Assembly: GCA_017399665.1 (NCBI GenBank)
Contig: JAFQBR010000246.1
Span: forward strand, 1 to 12,146
DNA from: Clostridia bacterium
Lineage (GTDB): Bacteria; Bacillota_A; Clostridia; Christensenellales; Borkfalkiaceae
Direction of reading: 5' to 3'
Length of the DNA stretch: 12,146 bases
A program made the translations under genes and the position numbers. The first letter of the stretch is position 1. The number at the start of each line of letters is the position of its first letter. Below the pieces are notes generated by a model that was not told the DNA's origin, did no database searches, and saw only the letters and a program-made list of their open reading frames with translations. This document shows positions 7,124 through 12,146 of this stretch, in pieces.

Positions 7124-8359
7124 ATGAAGAAAATTTTAGGCAAAATCATAGCCGTTGCATTAAGCGCGGTTACCATGTTTTCTCTTACCGCTTGTGGTAA
7201 CGAGGGTGGAGGAACAACAAACGGTGGTGGCTCTAACGACGCTATCAAACTTTTAGTTTGGGGCGCTCAAGACGACCAATTTATGCTTGGTGAAATGGCT
7301 GAAGCATACGAAGCTGCTAACCCCGATAAAAAATATGAATTTGAATTCGGTGTAGTTGGCGAACCTGACGTTATCAGCAAACTTTCTACTGATATCTCAA
7401 CTGCTGCAGACGTATTCTCTTTCCCCAGCGACCAATTACGTGATATGGTAAACCAAGGTATGCTTTACGAAGTTGGCGGTGTATTTGCAGATCCTGTTAA
7501 AACAAACAACACACAAGCATCTGTTAACGCTGTTACATTAAACGATAAGCTTTACGGTTTCCCCTCTACAGCAGATAACACATACTTCTTATTCTATGAT
7601 GATAGAGTATTAAGCGAAACAGACGTTGCTTCAATCGAAGGCATTTTAGCAAAAGTAAGTGCAACTCAAAGATTCTTTATGGACATCTCTAACGGTTGGT
7701 ATTTAGCTTCATTCTTCCTAACAGCAGGCGGTACAATGGACGTTTCTGCAGAAGGCAAGCAAGTTCTTAACAACTGGGATTCTCAAGATGCAGTTGCAGC
7801 AGCTGGCGTTGCAAACACAATCGCTAACCACGCTGGTTTCGTTACCGGTGATGACGAAATCTTAAAAACAGGTTTTGCTGATGGTTCTATCGTTTGTGGT
7901 GTAACAGGTATCTGGAATAAGGATGCAGTTGCTAAGGCACTTGGCGGACACTTAAAATTTGCTAAGCTTCCCACAATCACTATCGGAACAGAAGCTAAAC
8001 AAATGATTTCTTTCGGTGGTTTTAAGGCTATTGGCGTTAACAAAACAACAAAGAACCCCGGCGAAGCTATGAAGTTTGCTCAATTCATTACAAATTACGA
8101 AAATCAATTAAAACGTTACGAAGAACGTGGTTTTGCTCCTACAAACATTCAAGCAGCAGCAAACGAAAAGATTTTATCTGATATCGCTATTGCAGCACTT
8201 TCACTTCAAATGCAATATTCATATCCCCAAACAAACGTAATTTCTACTTTCTGGACACCAGCAGAAGCTCTTGGTACAGAAATGGAAAAGAAAACTATTG
8301 GTGACGTAGCAACTTTAACTGAACAAATCGAATTAATGATTGCAACAATCACAGGTTAA
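7124..8359 (+). CDS. malE: Maltodextrin ABC transporter substrate-binding lipoprotein
   Basis: A 411-residue family 1 extracellular sugar-binding protein that would deliver maltodextrins to the MalFG permease. The signal peptide ends in lipobox LTAC with acylated Cys24. A Gly/Asn-rich tether (NEGGGTTNGGG) leads to the first strand IKLLVWGAQDDQ, typical of clostridial maltodextrin-binding proteins. Further family-like segments are YGFPSTADNTYFLFYDD and the FMDISNGWYLASFFLTAGG stretch. Aromatic residues around Trp and Tyr in these segments probably stack on glucose rings (inference). The start is the ATG at 7124, with AAGGAG (7109-7114) 9 nt upstream. An earlier ATG at 7119 is out of frame and hits TGA two codons later. 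There is no room for a promoter in the 30 nt after pulA, so co-transcription is expected. Codon use is biased as in an abundant protein. The substrate is inferred from neighbours; the gene symbol reflects family, not strict orthology. Confidence 0.9.
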   Translation: MKKILGKIIAVALSAVTMFSLTACGNEGGGTTNGGGSNDAIKLLVWGAQDDQFMLGEMAEAYEAANPDKKYEFEFGVVGEPDVISKLSTDISTAADVFSFPSDQLRDMVNQGMLYEVGGVFADPVKTNNTQASVNAVTLNDKLYGFPSTADNTYFLFYDDRVLSETDVASIEGILAKVSATQRFFMDISNGWYLASFFLTAGGTMDVSAEGKQVLNNWDSQDAVAAAGVANTIANHAGFVTGDDEILKTGFADGSIVCGVTGIWNKDAVAKALGGHLKFAKLPTITIGTEAKQMISFGGFKAIGVNKTTKNPGEAMKFAQFITNYENQLKRYEERGFAPTNIQAAANEKILSDIAIAALSLQMQYSYPQTNVISTFWTPAEALGTEMEKKTIGDVATLTEQIELMIATITG

Positions 8360-8364
8360 TTACC

Positions 8365-8411
8365 TTGCTTTTTAAGGGGGGATAATGCTATCCCCCCTTT
8401 AGCAATTTTTT
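8365..8411 (+). terminator. Strong intrinsic terminator/attenuator between malE and malF
   Basis: A perfect 11-bp stem (8374-8384 with 8389-8399, loop ATGC) contains six consecutive G-C pairs. An outer TTGCT/AGCAA stem (8365-8369 with 8401-8405) extends it across a small internal loop, and six Ts follow at 8406-8411. It begins 5 bases after the malE stop. The permease and amylase genes have no convincing promoter of their own, so partial read-through here would make the binding protein more abundant than the permease, as is common in such operons. Confidence 0.85.
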
Positions 8412-8422
8412 AAAAAAATCAA

Positions 8423-8467
8423 CCTTTTATGTAATAAAGGCATATTTAAAGGTGTTTTTATACCTTT
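8423..8467 (+). repeat. Tandem AT-rich inverted repeats upstream of malF
   Basis: CCTTTTAT (8423-8430) can pair with ATAAAGG (8434-8440, one bulge), and AAAGGT (8448-8453) with ACCTTT (8462-8467). The AAAGG elements are interchangeable, so alternative pairings are possible. The rest of the malE-malF gap shows no good promoter; the malF ribosome binding site GGGGAGG is at 8497-8503. Confidence 0.4.
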
Positions 8468-8512
8468 TACGGCGTTTTACATACCACCAAAAAACTGGGG
8501 AGGTCTTTTGAC

Positions 8513-9892
8513 ATGGCTATAGCTAGCGCAAAAAAAAATAATATGTTTAAAGACTTCGGCAAAGGCATTGCAAATGGCGGACCGCTTGTTTGGTTATCCA
8601 CTTTGTTTATGGGGCTTGGGCTTATATTAAAAGGTCAAGTTATAAAAGGAATATTATATTTTCTTGTCGAAGTATTATTTATAATTTTTATGGTGGCTTT
8701 TGCTGCCGAATATTTGAAATTGTTACCAACGCTTGGAACAATTAGCGAGGTGCAGACGGGTTTTGATGAATACGGTTTACCAACATATATCTATGTTCAC
8801 AACTCTTTCCAAATATTATTATTCAACGTTTTAATTTTCGCTATAATTGCTTTTTTCATCTTCTTCTGGGTACGCTCGGTAGTAGACTGTTATAAGGCAA
8901 AATTACGCGCGGATGCAGGTATTCCCGCTCCTACGTTTAAAAGCGAGCTTAGAACTTATTTAGATTCGAATTTCCACGTAACGGTATTATCGTTGCCAAC
9001 AATTGGGGTGTTTGCTTTTACTATTTTCCCCTTAATAACAATGATACTGCTTGCGTTTACAGACTTCGCAAAACCCAATTTACCGCCTGCCCATCTATTT
9101 ACATGGGACGGGTTTAAGGTTTTTGGCGAAATATTTAATTTCAAAAGCTCTGGCGCGTCTATTTCTTATACCTTTGGCAGACTTTTAATTTGGACGCTTA
9201 TTTGGGCTTTCTGCGCAACGTTTTTAAACTATATTTTCGGTATGATTCTTGCTCTTCTAATCAACAAAAAGGGCATTAAGTTTAAAAAAATGTGGCGTAC
9301 AATATTTGTTATAACGATTGCCGTTCCTCAATTTGTTACCTTGCTTTTAATGAGTAAGATTTTAGCAGACGAGGGTATTGTTAACCAAATATTAAAAGGC
9401 TGGGGACTTGAGCCAATCAAGTTTTTTACAGGAAGTGGTATAACTTCAAAAATTACCGTTATAATTGTAAACCTATGGGTAGGTATTCCTTACACCATGC
9501 TTATGACTACCGGTATTTTAATGAATATTCCTAATTCCTTATACGAAAGCGCAAAGATAGACGGTGCTTCTCCCTTTATCATGTTTGTAAAAATAACATT
9601 ACCTTATATGTTGTTCGTTACCACCCCTTACTTAATCACACAGTTTATAGGTAACTTAAACAACTTTAACGTAATTTACTTGCTGTCGGCCGGTGGACCT
9701 ATTTCTTCAAAGCTGTATTATGCAGGCGAAACAGACCTTCTTATCACCTGGCTTTACAAGCTATCGCTTAACCAGCAGATGTACAACTTGGCTTCTGCAA
9801 TAGGTATCTTGATTTTCGTAGTATCCGCTACCTTATCACTTGTTACCTATAACCTTTCTGCATCAGTAAAGAGGGAGGAGGAATTTCAATGA
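8513..9892 (+). CDS. malF: Maltodextrin ABC transporter permease, MalF type
   Basis: A 459-residue inner-membrane permease subunit that pairs with the next gene product to form the maltodextrin channel. The N-terminal part has a segment of the GLGLILKGQVIKGILYFLVE kind, followed by two hydrophobic helices, as seen in Firmicutes MalF/MalC proteins that carry extra N-terminal membrane segments. The core begins with VTVLSLPTIGVFAFTIFPLI near residue 155. The EAA loop that contacts the ATPase is at 345-364 (ESAKIDGAS, then ITLP), with the conserved Gly351. About eight membrane segments are expected. It is shorter than the Escherichia coli protein because the large periplasmic insert is absent, as usual in Gram-positives. 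The GGGGAGG site lies 9 nt before ATG. The stop overlaps the malG start by 4 bp (ATGA), indicating translational coupling. No ATPase gene is in the window; a shared MsmX/MsmK-type ATPase elsewhere is likely. Confidence 0.93.
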   Translation: MAIASAKKNNMFKDFGKGIANGGPLVWLSTLFMGLGLILKGQVIKGILYFLVEVLFIIFMVAFAAEYLKLLPTLGTISEVQTGFDEYGLPTYIYVHNSFQILLFNVLIFAIIAFFIFFWVRSVVDCYKAKLRADAGIPAPTFKSELRTYLDSNFHVTVLSLPTIGVFAFTIFPLITMILLAFTDFAKPNLPPAHLFTWDGFKVFGEIFNFKSSGASISYTFGRLLIWTLIWAFCATFLNYIFGMILALLINKKGIKFKKMWRTIFVITIAVPQFVTLLLMSKILADEGIVNQILKGWGLEPIKFFTGSGITSKITVIIVNLWVGIPYTMLMTTGILMNIPNSLYESAKIDGASPFIMFVKITLPYMLFVTTPYLITQFIGNLNNFNVIYLLSAGGPISSKLYYAGETDLLITWLYKLSLNQQMYNLASAIGILIFVVSATLSLVTYNLSASVKREEEFQ

Positions 9893-10749
9893 GTACAAAA
9901 ACAAAAAGCTTAAAGAAAAGCGAAATTGCTTCAAACGTAGTAGTTTATTTTATTTTAACTATTCTTTCAATAATTTGGCTACTTCCTATTGCATGGCTAA
10001 TTCTTTCCTCATTCAGACTTGAAGGCGGGGCATTCGTTAAATACATTTGGCCAAAGGAATTAGGTTTTGATAACTACGTAAAACTATTCACAAGTAAGGA
10101 AAGAAACTTTGTTTTATGGTGTACAAACACTTTAACTGTGGCAATTTTTTCTTGCGCGCTATCAACCTTATTCACGCTTTGTTCATCATACGCATTATCT
10201 CGCATGCGTTTTAAAATGCGTAAACCCATAATGAATATAGCCTTAATTTTAGGTATGTTCCCCGGGTTCATGAGTATGATTGCAATTTATCACATTTTAA
10301 AGCTATTAGACCTTAACCAAAGTTTACTATCATTAGTTCTTGTATATTCGGGCGGTGCAGGGCTTAACTATCATATTTGCAAAGGCTTTTTAGATACTAT
10401 TCCTAAGGAATTAGATGAAGCGGCTATGATAGATGGAGCTACAAGATTAAGAATATTCTGGCAAATAACCATTCCTCTTTCTAAGCCCATGATTATTTAT
10501 ACAATACTAACTTCATTCCTTGCTCCTTGGACGGACTTTATTTTTGCATCATTCATTATGCAAGGTAAAAGTGAATTATTTACCGTTTCAGTAGGACTTT
10601 GGTCAATGCTAGAGCGTGAATCTATAACAGAATGGTACTTGCCTTTCTGCGCAGGCGCTGTGGTAATTTCAATTCCCATCACCTTATTGTTCATGTTCAT
10701 GCAAAAATACTATACCGCAGGCGTTACTGCAGGCGCGGTTAAGGGTTAA
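9889..10749 (+). CDS. malG: Maltodextrin ABC transporter permease, MalG type
   Basis: A 286-residue partner of MalF in the importer channel, with the usual six membrane segments. The first is around residues 17-40 (VVYFILTILSIIWLLPIAW). The EAA loop starts at Glu177 (DEAAMIDGAT, then ITIPLSKP), with Gly183 conserved. The C-terminus YYTAGVTAGAVKG matches the conserved MalG ending that reaches into the channel and ATPase region in this family. Length is normal. AGGAGG (9876-9881) lies inside the end of malF, 7 nt before the ATG, and the two genes overlap by 4 bp, so they are made together. The amylase gene begins 8 nt after the stop, which indicates one operon. Confidence 0.95.
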   Translation: MSTKTKSLKKSEIASNVVVYFILTILSIIWLLPIAWLILSSFRLEGGAFVKYIWPKELGFDNYVKLFTSKERNFVLWCTNTLTVAIFSCALSTLFTLCSSYALSRMRFKMRKPIMNIALILGMFPGFMSMIAIYHILKLLDLNQSLLSLVLVYSGGAGLNYHICKGFLDTIPKELDEAAMIDGATRLRIFWQITIPLSKPMIIYTILTSFLAPWTDFIFASFIMQGKSELFTVSVGLWSMLERESITEWYLPFCAGAVVISIPITLLFMFMQKYYTAGVTAGAVKG

Positions 10750-10757
10750 GGTGTAAT

Positions 10758-12146
10758 ATGAAAAAAATATTATCTTTATTAATTGCTTTAATATGCTGTT
10801 TATCTTTGTTTGCATGCACTAAACCGCAAGAAAACAATCCCCCCGAAAACGGTGATCCTTACGATTATAAAACAGTAACTCATATAGATGATAACAACCG
10901 TGTTTTCTACGAAATTTTCGTTGGCTCTTTCCAAGACAGCAACGGTGATGGAATAGGGGATTTACGCGGTGTTATCAATAAACTTGATTACCTTAACGAC
11001 GGCGACGACAATAAGCACGACGACTTAGGTATTACAGGCATTTGGCTTATGCCAATTTGTCCTTCTCCCACCTATCATAAATACGACGTAACCGACTATT
11101 ATGCAATAGACCCGGCATACGGAACTATGGCGGATTTTGAAGAGCTTGCAAGCGAGTGTAAGAAACGTGGCATTAAACTTATAATAGACCTTGTTTTAAA
11201 CCACACTTCTTCACAGCACCCCTGGTTCATTGAATCAAAGGGCGCTAATATGTACGGCACTTCTTCAAAGTATAAGGATTGGTACGTTTATTCAAACCAA
11301 AAGCTTAACGGATATTATCAACTAACTTCTAATTTATATTACGAAGGGGCTTTCTGGAGTGAAATGCCCGACCTTAATATGGATAGCGAAAGCTTAAGGG
11401 AAGAAGTTAAGAATATAGCTGATTTCTGGATTGAAAAGGGTGCAGAAGGCTTCCGTTTAGATGCAGCAAAGCACGTTTACGGCACAGTAACTAAAAACGT
11501 TGAGTTCTGGAAATGGTTTACAGACTATTTAAAGGAAGAACACGGCGATATTTATACCGTTGCTGAAATTTGGTCAAGCGGTGGCGAAATAAAAATGTAT
11601 TACGACGCAGGCTTTACAAGCGTATTTAACTACGTTGCAGGTAATACAACGGGTAAAATAGTTTCTCTTTTAAACAGCGGTGCAGGGCTTTCTTCACCGG
11701 AAAACTTTGCAAAGTGGGTAAAGGAATGGAATGATGATATTAAAGAGCGCAACAGCTTGGCAGTAGATTCTCCCTTTATTACCAACCACGATAACGATAG
11801 AGCATTCGGTGCTTTACGTCGCGATATAGATAACTCTAAAATGGCGGCGCTAGTTTACCTTACAATGCCTGGTTCACCCTTTATCTATTATGGGGAAGAA
11901 ATTGGTATGCTTGGTAGCGGTATAGACGAAAACAAGCGTTTAGGCATGCTTTGGAATACTTCAGGCAACTGTAAAGACCCCAAGAACGCAAATTGGATTG
12001 ACCAAGTGTGCGATCCCGTAAGCTTCCAGGTTGGCGATTATCAATCTTTACTTCATACCTACCGCATGGCAATTCGTTTAAGGGCAGAAAACCCAGAGCT
12101 TGCAAGGGGAGAAATAGAGGTTATAGATACAGGTTATTCAGACGTA
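10758..12146 (+). CDS. Secreted lipoprotein GH13 alpha-amylase, 3'-truncated by window edge
   Basis: The frame starts at ATG 10758 and stays open for 463 codons to the window end. The signal peptide ends in lipobox LFAC (Cys20), so the enzyme is membrane-anchored outside the cell, with a short Pro/Asn-rich tether. The GH13 barrel begins at VFYEIFVGSF. A DSNGDGIGD segment (60-68) resembles the calcium-binding loop found in related enzymes. Conserved regions: I DLVLNHT (144-150), V MPDLN (203-207), II GFRLDAAKH with nucleophile Asp235, III TVAEIW with acid/base Glu270, and IV FITNHD with Asp345. MPDLN in region V is what I recall for GH13 subfamily 36, intermediate between oligo-1,6-glucosidase and neopullulanase types, so alpha-1,4 endo-hydrolysis of starch or maltodextrin is likely but specificity is open. 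AAGGTG (10748-10753) overlaps the malG stop and is a modest ribosome binding site. The C-terminal beta domain is cut off. Confidence 0.93.
   Translation, partial: MKKILSLLIALICCLSLFACTKPQENNPPENGDPYDYKTVTHIDDNNRVFYEIFVGSFQDSNGDGIGDLRGVINKLDYLNDGDDNKHDDLGITGIWLMPICPSPTYHKYDVTDYYAIDPAYGTMADFEELASECKKRGIKLIIDLVLNHTSSQHPWFIESKGANMYGTSSKYKDWYVYSNQKLNGYYQLTSNLYYEGAFWSEMPDLNMDSESLREEVKNIADFWIEKGAEGFRLDAAKHVYGTVTKNVEFWKWFTDYLKEEHGDIYTVAEIWSSGGEIKMYYDAGFTSVFNYVAGNTTGKIVSLLNSGAGLSSPENFAKWVKEWNDDIKERNSLAVDSPFITNHDNDRAFGALRRDIDNSKMAALVYLTMPGSPFIYYGEEIGMLGSGIDENKRLGMLWNTSGNCKDPKNANWIDQVCDPVSFQVGDYQSLLHTYRMAIRLRAENPELARGEIEVIDTGYSDV

Noticed and set aside
7119..7126. ATG at 7119 as the start of the binding-protein gene
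   Set aside because: It is out of frame and reads Met-Leu-stop; the ATG at 7124 gives a full lipoprotein signal peptide at a good distance from AAGGAG.
6922..7248. Opposite-strand open frame spanning the pulA-malE junction
   Set aside because: It crosses two well-supported genes antisense, with a hydrophobic middle created by the Lys-rich tail and start regions of the + strand genes.
8412..8496. Separate promoter for malF
   Set aside because: TATACC at 8459 and other -10-like strings lack a -35 match at 16-18 bp; no convincing promoter was found.
8508..8513. TTGACA near the malF start as a -35 box
   Set aside because: It overlaps the malF start codon and sits after its ribosome binding site, so a promoter here could not give a translated full-length malF message.
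11881..12105. Opposite-strand open frame in the amylase region
   Set aside because: It lies wholly inside the GH13 coding sequence, which has all catalytic motifs in the + frame.

Overview
The window looks like a starch and maltodextrin utilisation locus from a low-GC, Gram-positive-type bacterium, most likely an uncultured gut clostridium. Supporting this are the AT-rich sequence, strong AAGGAG/GGAGG ribosome binding sites, lipobox signal peptides on three secreted proteins, and a MalEFG-type importer with no outer-membrane (Sus/TonB) component. The lineage is an inference from gene content and style, not from a marker gene. All protein-coding genes are on the + strand.

Layout. (1) Bases 2-2233: the 3' part of a glycogen/maltodextrin phosphorylase gene whose 5' end lies outside the window. 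(2) Bases 2234-2552: an AT-rich gap with a weak terminator, a strong extended -10 promoter and a leader of about 250 nt full of inverted repeats. (3) Bases 2553-4253: a surface lipoprotein with two Ig-like domains and three repeated beta-sandwich modules that look starch-binding. A GC-rich hairpin follows. (4) From 4403: a second unit with its own candidate promoter, carrying pulA (type I pullulanase with CBM41, CBM48 and an unusual Gly-Cys C-terminal tail), a maltodextrin-binding lipoprotein, a strong hairpin, two permease genes (malF, malG, overlapping by 4 bp) and a lipoprotein alpha-amylase that runs off the right end.

How it fits together (inference). The triple-module lipoprotein would hold starch or glycogen at the cell surface. 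The surface pullulanase cuts alpha-1,6 branches and the lipoprotein GH13 enzyme cuts alpha-1,4 bonds. The binding protein captures the maltodextrins and passes them to MalFG, and the cytoplasmic phosphorylase releases glucose 1-phosphate from imported chains or stored glycogen. No transport ATPase (MalK/MsmX type) and no regulator gene is visible; they must be encoded elsewhere.

The individual families are well known. The points most worth a second look are the structured leader and its 105-bp-spaced repeats, the triple-module lipoprotein, the C-terminal sorting-like tail of the pullulanase, a palindrome over the pulA -35 box, and the hairpin between the binding protein and permease genes. 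I see no RNA gene, CRISPR array, insertion sequence or phage gene.
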